This document shows, piece by piece, positions 42,908 to 51,118 of a stretch of DNA of 64,000 bases. Numbering within the stretch: position 1 is the stretch's first letter; each line of letters starts with the position of its first letter. The stretch is taken from NCBI GenBank assembly GCA_963659365.1, contig CAVKTI010000001.1, positions 35,494-99,493 on the forward strand. The letters run 5' to 3'. This DNA comes from W0P28-013 sp963659365 (GTDB taxonomy: Bacteria > Bacteroidota > Bacteroidia > Bacteroidales > Paludibacteraceae). The notes under the pieces are model-generated. The model did not search any database, had not been told where the DNA came from, and was given only the letters and a program-made list of their open reading frames with translations. The position numbers and the translations under genes are program-made.

Positions 42908-43267
42908 TCAATAGTCGCTTTGGGTGCGTTGTTCTTCGCGCTCCTCGTCGTTGTGGTCGCCGTCGTCGAAGGTGGGCAGAGCGTCGCCTTCGTTCAGCAC
43001 GCGCGATTTGTACTTCAGGTTTTTGAGCAGCGATTTTTGCAACTCTTTCACTGTGATTTTCTCGTTGTCGTAGGTAATGGTTACCACGCGATTTTCGAGG
43101 TTAAACTCGAGGTCTTTCACTCCGCGCTCGTACGCCAGCGTCTTTTCCACTTTGGCTTGACAGTTGGCGCACTCCATCTGCCCGATAACGAGCCTTACCG
43201 TCTGTGTGGCTGCGAAAGTCGCCACTGCGACGCACAACATCGTCGCACTTGCAATCAGTTTTTTCAT
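42908..43267 (-). CDS. Exported heavy-metal-associated (HMA) domain protein
   Basis: A 119-residue protein with signal peptide MKKLIASATMLCVAVATFAA. One HMA domain follows, VRLVIGQMECANCQAKVEKTLAYERGVKDLEFNLENRVVTITYD, whose CxxC pair (CANC) binds Cu(I) or a similar soft metal. The tail is acidic (DDGDHNDEEREEQ). The export signal makes it a periplasmic metallochaperone-like protein rather than a P-type ATPase fragment. It lies 200 bp downstream of the TonB receptor on the same strand, behind an AAATTTG heptamer array. Confidence 0.92.
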   Translation of the reverse strand: MKKLIASATMLCVAVATFAATQTVRLVIGQMECANCQAKVEKTLAYERGVKDLEFNLENRVVTITYDNEKITVKELQKSLLKNLKYKSRVLNEGDALPTFDDGDHNDEEREEQRTQSDY

Positions 43268-43373
43268 AAAATAAAATTGTTGAATTGTTTCTAAGTTTTT
43301 GTGTTTCTATGTTTTTTTTGTGGATTTGCAGATTTGGTGATTTGGTTATTTGAGGCGTTGATAACCCTATTTA

Positions 43374-43425
43374 ATTTGAAATTTGAAATTTGAAATTTGA
43401 AATCTGAAATCTGAAATCTGAAATT
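43374..43425. repeat. Degenerate heptamer array (AAATTTG then AAATCTG)
   Basis: About seven consecutive 7-bp units, first AAATTTG then AAATCTG, between the HMA and TonB receptor genes. Comparable arrays lie near 13698, 41140, 48651 and 58027. Confidence 0.65.
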
Positions 43426-43467
43426 GCGGCTCTGCCGCATCACTCCTCACTTCTCACTTCTCACTAC

Positions 43468-45693
43468 TCACTTTCTATCGAGCGCCCAGCGGAAGCCGAT
43501 GTAGGCTTTGGCACCAGTGATTGGTCCCCACGCCATGGAGGCGTCGAAATCGGGGCTGTATGGGTTTTCGGCACTGACAATCGGATTTTTCTGCTTGAAA
43601 TTGGTCATATTTTCGGCACCGACATAGATGCTCCAAGTTTTGAAATAGTGCGTTATCTGCGCCATCAGTTGCGGATACCAGCCGAAATTTTTCTCCCACA
43701 GCGGATTTTCCGTGTCGGGGTCGGGCAGGCGGCCGCCACCGTTGAACTGCGCTGTGAAATCGAACTGCCACTTTTTGAGCGGCGTTTGGTACGAGGTGGT
43801 TATCAGTCCTTTGAAACGGTTGGTGAGCGGTTTTTCGCGCAGTTGTCCGCCGATGGTCTGTTTCACATCGCTCATGCGGTAGGCTAGCGTCATAGTCCAG
43901 CCGCGCAAAATCTCCATCGATGCTTCCACTTGCAGATTGCCCGCATAGGAGCGACCGCCGTTCAGATTGCTGAATGTTACCGTGTGCGGGTCGCTGTCCA
44001 TGTCAGCCACCACGCACTCGAAGAAATGGGTGTAGTAGTAGTCGGCCGAGAGTTGCAGTTCGCGACTGGCAATCGGAATGTAAAAAGTGGTGCTGATGCC
44101 AGCGTTGATGGCGCGTTCTTGTGCAAAAAGGTCTTCTTGCAGCACAATTTTGCGGTTGCTGGCAAAGATGGCGGCATTGTCGGTCAGCACATTGGGCGAG
44201 CGGTAGCCCAGCCCGACGGAGGCGCGCAAGTTCCACCATTTCCACGGTGCATAGCGCACATTGAAGCGTGGTGTGCAGAAAAATCCGTAGTAGTTGCTCC
44301 AATCGGCACGCACGCCCACGAGCAGCGACAGTTTTTCGTCGTATTTGAAGTCGTATTCGGCGAATAGGCCGGGCGTAAATTCGTTGCGTGTCTTGTCGAA
44401 AATGGAGTCTTGCAGGCGATTGGTGGCCAGCCGCTCGTCGTAAAAGTCGTAGTTGAAACTGATGCCTGTGGTGAGTTTGTGGCGGCTCGCTTCGTCGAAA
44501 TAGGTCTGAAAAATGGCGTTCAGATAGCCGTTGCCTTGCGTGGCGTCGTAGTGCGTGCTGCCGTAGAGGCTGTTTTGGCGGTGGTATGCACCGCTGGCGA
44601 TGATGCCAATGCTGGTGCCGAGTTCATGGTTGAACACATAGCCGTTTTTCACAAATCCATCGACGCGCACGGTGGTGATGTCGATGCCGTAGGGCGTGAC
44701 TTCGGGATTGTCGTTGCGCCATTTTTTGGTCTGTCCGCCTTGACGGTCGTCGTAGAGGCCACGCACGAGCAGTTGCATGGTGTAGTCGTCGGTTTTGTAG
44801 TACCAACGATTGAGCAGATTGGCGCGATTGCCTTTGGGCATATCCATAAAACCGTCGTTGTTTTGGTCGTGTTCCATGCTTTCGTTGCGGTATTGCAGCA
44901 TTGCGCCTGTCGATAGGCGGTCGTTGATGTCCCAGCCGCCCGTGGCGTTCAGTTCGGCGCAAAGTTCGGAGTTGAGCATACCGTTGATGGCGATGGGTGC
45001 GGCGGTTTGCGGTTTCAGATATTCCACATTGATTTGCCCTGTGGTGGCTTCGTAGCCGTTCACTACCGATGCAGTGCCTTTCGACACTTGTATGCTCTCC
45101 ATCCACGAACCGGGAATGTACTCCATGCCGTAACTCGATGCCAATCCGCGGATGCCAGGCGTGTTTTCGCTCAACATCTGCACATAATTGCCCGAAAGTC
45201 CGAGCATTTTAATTTGTTTTGCGCCTGTGGCGGCATCGCTGTAAGCCACATCGACCGAAGCGTTTGTCTCGAAACTTTCCGACAGATTGCAGCAGGCGGC
45301 TTTGCAGAGTTCTGCGCCCGTAATGCGCTGCGTCTGCACGGCCGACACGCGCGAGGCGACCGTTCCAGCGGCGCGCGCCGACACCTCTACATCGGCCAAC
45401 TGCGTGTTTTCGTCGTCGAGCGTTACGAGCAGCGTTTCCGATGGGTCGGCAATGGAGATAACGGCCGTTTTGTAGCCGATGTAACTGATTTGCAGTTGGT
45501 TCGTGGTCGGCGTTGTTTCTACTTCGAAAAATCCGTCGATGTCGGTAACGGTGCCGATGCCAGTGCCTTGCCACACTATCTCCGCCCCGATGAGCGGTTC
45601 GCCAGTCGCATCGCTTACAATGCCGCTGACGCTCTCGGCGCAGATGGCTGCCACGCAGTCCAAAAAGAAAATTATTGTAGTCAGTTTTTTCAT
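43468..45693 (-). CDS. TonB-dependent outer-membrane receptor (probable copper/heavy-metal related)
   Basis: A 741-residue outer-membrane receptor. After the signal peptide comes a carboxypeptidase-regulatory-like domain (VSGIVSDATGEPLIGAEIVWQG, residues about 22-95). The plug contains RITGAELCKAACCNLSESFETNASVDVAYSDAATGAKQIKMLGLSG, with an ACC pair, and GWIMES-like TonB segments (here GSWMESIQVSKGTASVVNGYEATTGQINVEY). A 22-strand barrel ends YIGFRWALDRK. The ELCKAACCNLSESF stretch is, to my knowledge, characteristic of Bacteroidota receptors found beside metal-binding HMA proteins, as here. The metal specificity is inferred from neighbours only. Confidence 0.92.
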   Translation of the reverse strand: MKKLTTIIFFLDCVAAICAESVSGIVSDATGEPLIGAEIVWQGTGIGTVTDIDGFFEVETTPTTNQLQISYIGYKTAVISIADPSETLLVTLDDENTQLADVEVSARAAGTVASRVSAVQTQRITGAELCKAACCNLSESFETNASVDVAYSDAATGAKQIKMLGLSGNYVQMLSENTPGIRGLASSYGMEYIPGSWMESIQVSKGTASVVNGYEATTGQINVEYLKPQTAAPIAINGMLNSELCAELNATGGWDINDRLSTGAMLQYRNESMEHDQNNDGFMDMPKGNRANLLNRWYYKTDDYTMQLLVRGLYDDRQGGQTKKWRNDNPEVTPYGIDITTVRVDGFVKNGYVFNHELGTSIGIIASGAYHRQNSLYGSTHYDATQGNGYLNAIFQTYFDEASRHKLTTGISFNYDFYDERLATNRLQDSIFDKTRNEFTPGLFAEYDFKYDEKLSLLVGVRADWSNYYGFFCTPRFNVRYAPWKWWNLRASVGLGYRSPNVLTDNAAIFASNRKIVLQEDLFAQERAINAGISTTFYIPIASRELQLSADYYYTHFFECVVADMDSDPHTVTFSNLNGGRSYAGNLQVEASMEILRGWTMTLAYRMSDVKQTIGGQLREKPLTNRFKGLITTSYQTPLKKWQFDFTAQFNGGGRLPDPDTENPLWEKNFGWYPQLMAQITHYFKTWSIYVGAENMTNFKQKNPIVSAENPYSPDFDASMAWGPITGAKAYIGFRWALDRK

Positions 45694-45772
45694 TGCTTTT
45701 TTTTGATTGAAAATTGAACAAAAAGGGAGTGCGCACCACCGAAAATGGTGCGTTCGGGTTTGTCCGTTCCAA

Positions 45773-46222
45773 TCAAATAAGCAATAGTTCGATGCGTGTC
45801 AGCACGGCGCGACCTGCGCAAAACAGCGGCGGTGCGTGCGACAGAGCAAAGGTGGTGTGCGCCGTCGGCGTTTCGGCAGCGACGGTTGGCGTAGCAATCA
45901 GGGCGCACAAAACCAGCGTCGGTGCGCAGTCGATGTGCTGCTGGTCGATGGTCGAAATGTCGGTTGCCAAGCGTTGCAGCGTGCAGGCGTTGTGTTGCGC
46001 GGTGTAGCCGTCGCCGTGGTGATGCTCGCAGCAGTGTGCGGCGGCCTGTTCGTGATGGCGGTGGTTGTGGTGCACCTCGTCGCAGCAGCCTGTGGTGAAC
46101 ATACGCTCGCCATGTGCGGCGCACGCCTCGCAGCAGTAGTGTGCCACATTGAAACCGCAGCCAGCCAAGGCAAAATAGAGTGCCAACGCTGCGCAGATAG
46201 TATGCCGAACGAGATGTTTCAT
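45773..46222 (-). CDS. Cys/His-rich exported protein (HYC/CC/PP-type)
   Basis: A 149-residue protein with a hydrophobic N-terminus and the motifs AHYCCEACAAH, TTGCCDEVHHNHRHH and AHCCEHHHGD, followed near the end by HAPPLFCAG and a short hydrophobic tail. Conserved HYC, CC and PP positions recall a small Bacteroidota family named after them. At least eight Cys and many His suit soft-metal binding. It is encoded 79 bp upstream of the TonB receptor on the same strand. A TAAATTTG box at 46243-46236 (minus) may be the promoter of this metal gene set. Confidence 0.8.
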   Translation of the reverse strand: MKHLVRHTICAALALYFALAGCGFNVAHYCCEACAAHGERMFTTGCCDEVHHNHRHHEQAAAHCCEHHHGDGYTAQHNACTLQRLATDISTIDQQHIDCAPTLVLCALIATPTVAAETPTAHTTFALSHAPPLFCAGRAVLTRIELLLI

Positions 46223-46297
46223 ACCGAATACGCTGCAAATTTAGTGCAAAAAATCAAAATAATGGTTATAAAATGGCAACTTTTTGACAAAAATACC

Positions 46298-46305
46298 TAC
46301 TTTTG
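46298..46305 (+). promoter_or_regulatory. Candidate -7 box for the DUF3298 lipoprotein-rsmG genes
   Basis: TACTTTTG at 46298-46305 fits TAnnTTTG and lies about 40 bp before the lipoprotein start. No convincing TTTG was found 20 bases upstream; the nearest is too close. Confidence 0.35.
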
Positions 46306-46346
46306 TAGTCTGAATCATCTCTATTGTCCAATTTTAATACCCACAA

Positions 46347-47153
46347 ATGGCTATGAAGACGAATCGTTTCCCCTTTGTTCTGATGTTGGCGGCGTGCGCA
46401 GGAGCGTTGGTCTCGTGCGGCAACAATGCGCCCGAAGCAATTGCGTTCGAAACCTTGAAAAGCGAGTGCCGTTACGCCTGTTCGGGCGATTCGACAGTCG
46501 ATTGTTTCGATGTGAGTTACAACCTCGAATTTCCGAAAAATGCCGATTCTGAAGCGGTTTCCACGGTGCGCACCACGCTCATCACCGACCTATTTGGCGA
46601 AAAATACATCGACACGAAAAACAGCAAACTGCTCGACGACTACATTGCCGATTGCAAGAGCGAATACAACCAAATAGCCGCCGATTACGAGGATTTTGTG
46701 GCAGCAAATTTCTATGTCGAGAAGTTGAACGCTGTGCCGCTGTTCCAAAATGAGTCGCTGCTCACCTACGAAGCCACGCGCTACATCTTCACGGGCGGTG
46801 CACACGGTATGTCGAGCACCGTCTGCTGGGTTTTCGACTTGGAAACGGGGCATCAACTCACCGAAGACGACATTTTTGTTCCAAACATCTCCGACCGCCT
46901 GACCGACCTGCTGCGGCAGACGCTGCGCACCGATGCTACCAGCCGCGACCTGCCCATCGACGACTTTTTCATGGATCAAGTGCTGCCCAACGGCAATTTT
47001 GCGGTAACCGACGAGGGCATCTACTACCAATACAATCCGTACGACATTGCGCCATACGCCTTTGGTGGCACGCGGCTACTGCTCAACCGCGAAATGCTGA
47101 AACCGCTACTGCGCCAAGGCACAGCCGTGTATAAACTCTATTTTGCCGATTGA
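46347..47153 (+). CDS. DUF3298 (RsiV-like)-domain lipoprotein
   Basis: A 268-residue predicted lipoprotein (lipobox ALVSC then GNN). The region SLLTYEATRYIFTGGAHGMSSTVCWVFDLETGHQLTEDDIF is the hallmark of DUF3298, a domain also found in the lysozyme-binding anti-sigma factor RsiV. GGAHG is the central loop. The C-terminus PYDIAPYAFGGTRLLLNREMLKPLL completes the fold. The start is at 46347 or, two codons later, 46353. The rsmG start lies 1 bp after its stop, so co-translation is likely. Function in Bacteroidota is not established; lysozyme or glycan sensing is speculation. Confidence 0.85.
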   Translation: MAMKTNRFPFVLMLAACAGALVSCGNNAPEAIAFETLKSECRYACSGDSTVDCFDVSYNLEFPKNADSEAVSTVRTTLITDLFGEKYIDTKNSKLLDDYIADCKSEYNQIAADYEDFVAANFYVEKLNAVPLFQNESLLTYEATRYIFTGGAHGMSSTVCWVFDLETGHQLTEDDIFVPNISDRLTDLLRQTLRTDATSRDLPIDDFFMDQVLPNGNFAVTDEGIYYQYNPYDIAPYAFGGTRLLLNREMLKPLLRQGTAVYKLYFAD

Positions 47154-47154
47154 T

Positions 47155-47790
47155 ATGGGTGCAGGATTGGAACTGATTTGGAACTATTTCCCAGACTTGA
47201 GCGACCAACAACGCCACCAGATGGCCGAACTTTACGCGCTCTACACCGATTGGAACGCCAAAATCAATGTCATTTCGCGCAAGGACATCAACAATCTGTA
47301 CGAACACCATGTGCTGCACTCGTTGGCCATTGCCAAAATTTTGCCTTTTGCCAGTGGCACTTCGGTGGTCGATGTTGGTACAGGTGGCGGATTTCCAGGC
47401 ATTCCGCTCGCCATCGTGTTTCCGCAAGTGCAGTTCCATTTGGTCGATTCTATCGGCAAAAAAGTGCGTGTAGCCAGCGAAGTGGCGCAGGCCATAGGTC
47501 TTGCGAACTGCACCTTTGCCCACGCACGCATGGAGGAGGTGAAAACGAAGTTCGATTTTGTGGTGAGCCGTGCGGTGATGCCGCTTGGCGATATGGTGCG
47601 TTTGGTGCGCAAAAACATCAGCACCACGCAGCGCAACGCCCTGCCCAATGGGCTGATTTGCCTCAAAGGAGGCGAACTCGACCGCGAAATTTTTCCGTTC
47701 CGCCACACCGCCACGCTCTACAGTGTGAGCGAATGGTTCGCCGAACCCTATTTCGAAACAAAAAAGGCGGTTTATCTGCCGTTGCATTAA
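47155..47790 (+). CDS. rsmG: RsmG, 16S rRNA (guanine-N7) methyltransferase
   Basis: A 211-residue S-adenosylmethionine enzyme that methylates a guanine of the 530 loop of 16S rRNA. Motif I is VVDVGTGGGFPGIPLAIVFP, preceded by the conserved YTDWNAKINVISRKDINNLYEHHVLHSL. FHLVDSIGKKVRVASEVAQAIGL and VVSRAVMPLGDM follow. The start at 47155 (MGAGLELIWNYFPDL) directly follows the previous gene's TGA; the longer frame begins with TTG inside that gene. The MBL-fold gene comes 9 bp later. Confidence 0.96.
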   Translation: MGAGLELIWNYFPDLSDQQRHQMAELYALYTDWNAKINVISRKDINNLYEHHVLHSLAIAKILPFASGTSVVDVGTGGGFPGIPLAIVFPQVQFHLVDSIGKKVRVASEVAQAIGLANCTFAHARMEEVKTKFDFVVSRAVMPLGDMVRLVRKNISTTQRNALPNGLICLKGGELDREIFPFRHTATLYSVSEWFAEPYFETKKAVYLPLH

Positions 47791-47799
47791 CGAAAAACG

Positions 47800-48426
47800 A
47801 TGAAAATCAAGATTTTTCAAGTCAATCCGATACGCGAAAACACCTATGTGCTGCACGACGAGGCGCACCACGCCATCGTTATCGACTGCGGCTGCCTCAC
47901 GCCCAGCGAAGACGAGCGGCTGCAACGCTACATTGCCGACAATCGGTTGAGCGTGGAGCGCGTGCTGAACACGCACCTGCACCTCGACCACGCATTTGGC
48001 AACCACATGTTGGCGCAAACCTACGGCGTACTGCCCGAAGCGCACCAAGCCGACGAGTTTTTTGCGACACACATGGCCGATTTGGCATCTTTTTTCGGCA
48101 TTCACGACGAGGTGCACCCGCAGGCGTTGGGCGGCTACCTGCACGATGGCGATGTGATAACCGTCGGGGCGATGGAACTGCATGTGCTGCACACACCTGG
48201 ACATTCGCCTGGCAGCGTCTGTTTCTATGCGCCAAAAGATGGAGCGCTTTTTTCGGGCGATACACTTTTTCGTAGCGGCATCGGGCGCACCGACTTGCGC
48301 GGCGGCGACTACAACGCCCTCATCGACAGCATCCACCAAAAACTGCTGACCCTGCCCCCCGACACCGCCGTCTATTGCGGCCACGGCCTCCCAACAACGA
48401 TTGGGCTGGAAAAGGAGAATTTTTAG
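47800..48426 (+). CDS. Metallo-beta-lactamase-fold hydrolase (glyoxalase II-like)
   Basis: A 208-residue hydrolase. The metal motif THLHLDH is at residues 58-64, with HTPGHSPGSVCFY (third His), LFSGDTLFRSGIGRTDL (bridging Asp) and VYCGHGLPT (last His) in the correct order for a dinuclear site. Such compact proteins act as hydroxyacylglutathione-hydrolase-like or other thioester/phosphodiester hydrolases; a specific substrate cannot be read. It is the third gene of the lipoprotein-rsmG-MBL run. The following 266 bp (48427-48692) hold GTGAGCA-type heptamers and a family D hairpin only. Confidence 0.93.
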   Translation: MKIKIFQVNPIRENTYVLHDEAHHAIVIDCGCLTPSEDERLQRYIADNRLSVERVLNTHLHLDHAFGNHMLAQTYGVLPEAHQADEFFATHMADLASFFGIHDEVHPQALGGYLHDGDVITVGAMELHVLHTPGHSPGSVCFYAPKDGALFSGDTLFRSGIGRTDLRGGDYNALIDSIHQKLLTLPPDTAVYCGHGLPTTIGLEKENF

Positions 48427-48587
48427 TTAGCAGTGAGCAGTGAGAAGTTAGTAGTGTTTTTGAGTGAGGAATTAGGAATGAGGAATTTTTAGTTAGAAGT
48501 TAGAAGTGAGAAGTTAGTAGTGAGCAGTGATGAAAATTGTGGCACTTTTGAACGCAAGAATTCATAATTCTAAATTCTTAATTAAAT

Positions 48588-48628
48588 GCGTGGCTTTCCC
48601 CCTTCGGGGGAAACGGGAAAGGGGGCTG
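48588..48628. repeat. CCCCC/GGGGG hairpin repeat family D, copy 4
   Basis: GCGTGGCTTTCCCCCTTCGG, then GGGAAACGGGAAAGGGGGC. It is preceded by AATTCATAATTCTAAATTC, as at 13580 and 57930. Confidence 0.65.
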
Positions 48629-48692
48629 AAACCTGAAACTCTTAAACTCTGAAATTTGAAATTCTGAAATTCTGAAATTTGAAATTACTATT

Positions 48693-49553
48693 ATGGAAAA
48701 CTTCGCTGGACTGACACCACCATATTCCGACTATGCGACGGCAAAATTTGCTGTGCTGCCTGTGCCTTACGATGCGACGAGCAGTTGGGTGCATGGTGCC
48801 GAGCGTGGTCCCGAAAAACTGCTCGAGGCCTCGGTGCAACTCGAATGGTACGACACCGAAACGCACACCGAAGCCTATCGGCAGGGCATCTACACCGCTG
48901 CGCCAATCAGCGAACAACGCTCGCCCGAACGGCTTTGCGAGGCGGTGGAACAGCGTGTGGGCGCACTGTTCGACGACGGCAAAACGCCCGTAACCATCGG
49001 CGGCAACCACACCGTGAGCATCGGCGCAATACGTGCGGCCGCCAAGCGTTTTCCCAACCTGACCGTGCTGCAACTCGATGCGCACAGCGATTTGCGCCGC
49101 ACCTACGAAGGCTCGCCGCTCAACCATGCCTGCGTGATGAACCAAGCCAAACAGGTGGCGCAAATCACCCAAGTGGGCATACGCAGCCAGTGCATCGAAG
49201 AGACCGACAATTTCGACCCGAACCGCATCTTTTGGGCAAAAGATATCTATTTCGACCGCGATGCCGCGTGGGAAGAGCGCGCCTACCGCACATTGAGCCA
49301 GAATGTCTATCTCACCATCGATTTAGATGTGTTCGACCCGAGCGTTCTTGCCGCCACAGGCACGCCAGAGCCGGGCGGACTGCACTACTTCCAAGTGCTG
49401 CACTTTCTGCGCCCGCTGTTCGCCCGTTTCAATGTGGTTGGCTTCGACATTGTGGAACTCTGCCCACAGGCTGGCTTGCACGCCTCCGACTATTTGGCGG
49501 CGCGGCTCGCCTACCAACTGATGACCTACAAATCGCTGCCCGACGCACGCTAA
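48693..49553 (+). CDS. speB: Agmatinase/ureohydrolase-family protein
   Basis: A 286-residue Mn-dependent hydrolase that would convert agmatine to putrescine and urea. All six metal ligands are visible: His106 in GGNHTVSIG, Asp129, His131 and Asp133 in LDAHSDLR, and Asp210 and Asp212 in TIDLDVFDPS. The loop ATGTPEPGGL fits agmatinase or arginase relatives. The first motif has GGNH rather than the usual GGDH. The 3' part (from base 49159) is repeated 980 bp further on as a truncated copy; this first copy is complete. Substrate preference is inferred from family length and loop. Confidence 0.92.
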   Translation: MENFAGLTPPYSDYATAKFAVLPVPYDATSSWVHGAERGPEKLLEASVQLEWYDTETHTEAYRQGIYTAAPISEQRSPERLCEAVEQRVGALFDDGKTPVTIGGNHTVSIGAIRAAAKRFPNLTVLQLDAHSDLRRTYEGSPLNHACVMNQAKQVAQITQVGIRSQCIEETDNFDPNRIFWAKDIYFDRDAAWEERAYRTLSQNVYLTIDLDVFDPSVLAATGTPEPGGLHYFQVLHFLRPLFARFNVVGFDIVELCPQAGLHASDYLAARLAYQLMTYKSLPDAR

Positions 49554-51118
49554 CAAAGCCCACAAATCGCACTTTGGCACGATAATTGTTGCACTTTCAT
49601 CAACAAGCGTTGCAACGATGAAACACCTTCTGCTCACTGCGTATATGCTGACCGTCGCTGTCGGTTGTTGCGCCATCGACATTGCAGGTTACATTGTCGA
49701 TAGTCGGCGGCAGCCCATTGCCTACGCCAGCGTTTATCTGCAAAACAAGCCGCAAATCGGCACAATGACCGATTCGGTGGGGCATTTTGTGTTGCAGGGC
49801 TGTATGCGCACCGACACGACCGTCGTTTCGTTCGTCGGCTACGAGATGTACGCCCTGCCCGTCGAACGCTTTTGGCCAAACAAAACGCTGCGCATTGCGC
49901 TGAAAGACCAGCCAATTATGCTCGATGCAGTGGTGGTGTCGGCCAAAGGCAACCGCCGCCAACAGCGCAAAGCAATGAAAGAGTTGCTGACGCAAATCGG
50001 CACGCAACTGCAAGCCGATTTCCCCGATGAGGCGCGCAACTACCGCGTGGTGTCGCGCATTTCGGTCTATAACGAGGGGCAACTGGCGGGTTTCGACGAG
50101 ATGGTGGGCAACATGGTGGAACTGCCCTACCTGCGCAACGCAAATCACCCAAGTGGGCATACGCAGCCAGTGCATCGAAGAGACCGACAATTTCGACCCG
50201 AACCGCATCTTTTGGGCAAAAGATATCTATTTCGACCGCGATGCCGCGTGGGAAGAGCGCGCCTACCGCACATTGAGCCAGAATGTCTATCTCACCATCG
50301 ATTTAGATGTGTTCGACCCGAGCGTTCTTGCCGCCACAGGCACGCCAGAGCCGGGCGGACTGCACTACTTCCAAGTGCTGCACTTTCTGCGCCCGCTGTT
50401 CGCCCGTTTCAATGTGGTTGGCTTCGACATTGTGGAACTCTGCCCACAGGCTGGCTTGCACGCCTCCGACTATTTGGCGGCGCGGCTCGCCTACCAACTG
50501 ATGACCTACAAATCGCTGCCCGACGCACGCTAACAAAGCCCACAAATCGCACTTTGGCACGATAATTGTTGCACTTTCATCAACAAGCGTTGCAACGATG
50601 AAACACCTTCTGCTCACTGCGTATATGCTGACCGTCGCTGTCGGTTGTTGCGCCATCGACATTGCAGGTTACATTGTCGATAGTCGGCGGCAGCCCATTG
50701 CCTACGCCAGCGTTTATCTGCAAAACAAGCCGCAAATCGGCACAATGACCGATTCGGTGGGGCATTTTGTGTTGCAGGGCTGTATGCGCACCGACACGAC
50801 CGTCGTTTCGTTCGTCGGCTACGAGATGTACGCCCTGCCCGTCGAACGCTTTTGGCCAAACAAAACGCTGCGCATTGCGCTGAAAGACCAGCCAATTATG
50901 CTCGATGCAGTGGTGGTGTCGGCCAAAGGCAACCGCCGCCAACAGCGCAAAGCAATGAAAGAGTTGCTGACGCAAATCGGCACGCAACTGCAAGCCGATT
51001 TCCCCGATGAGGCGCGCAACTACCGCGTGGTGTCGCGCATTTCGGTCTATAACGAGGGGCAACTGGCGGGTTTCGACGAGATGGTGGGCAACATGGTGGA
51101 ACTGCCCTACCTGCGCAA
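49159..51118. repeat. 980-bp perfect-looking tandem duplication
   Basis: Bases 49159-50138 are repeated as 50139-51118, with no difference seen where lines were compared. The unit runs from codon 156 of the agmatinase to about codon 174 of the carboxypeptidase-regulatory-like protein. At the junction (..GCGCAACGCAAATCACCC) the two parental sites share only CGC, indicating microhomology-mediated duplication or, less happily, an assembly error. Confidence 0.95.
49618..50565 (+). pseudogene. Truncated copy of the carboxypeptidase-regulatory-like gene, fused out of frame to agmatinase sequence
   Basis: Residues 1 to about 174 are identical to the intact protein encoded at 50598-51839, including its signal peptide. 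At base 50139 the duplication junction switches the frame into the agmatinase 3' region read in the wrong frame, giving about 141 residues of Arg/His/Pro-rich nonsense (HPSGHTQPVHRRDRQF...). The agmatinase C-terminus (codons 156-286) is also present in its proper frame at 50140-50533 but without a start. The chimera would have the same translation start context as the intact gene and could be made, but is unlikely to fold. Confidence 0.9.

Noticed and set aside
49618..50565. A 315-residue protein as a genuine new fusion gene
   Set aside because: The second half is agmatinase DNA read in the wrong frame, created by the duplication junction. It is recorded as a pseudogene instead.
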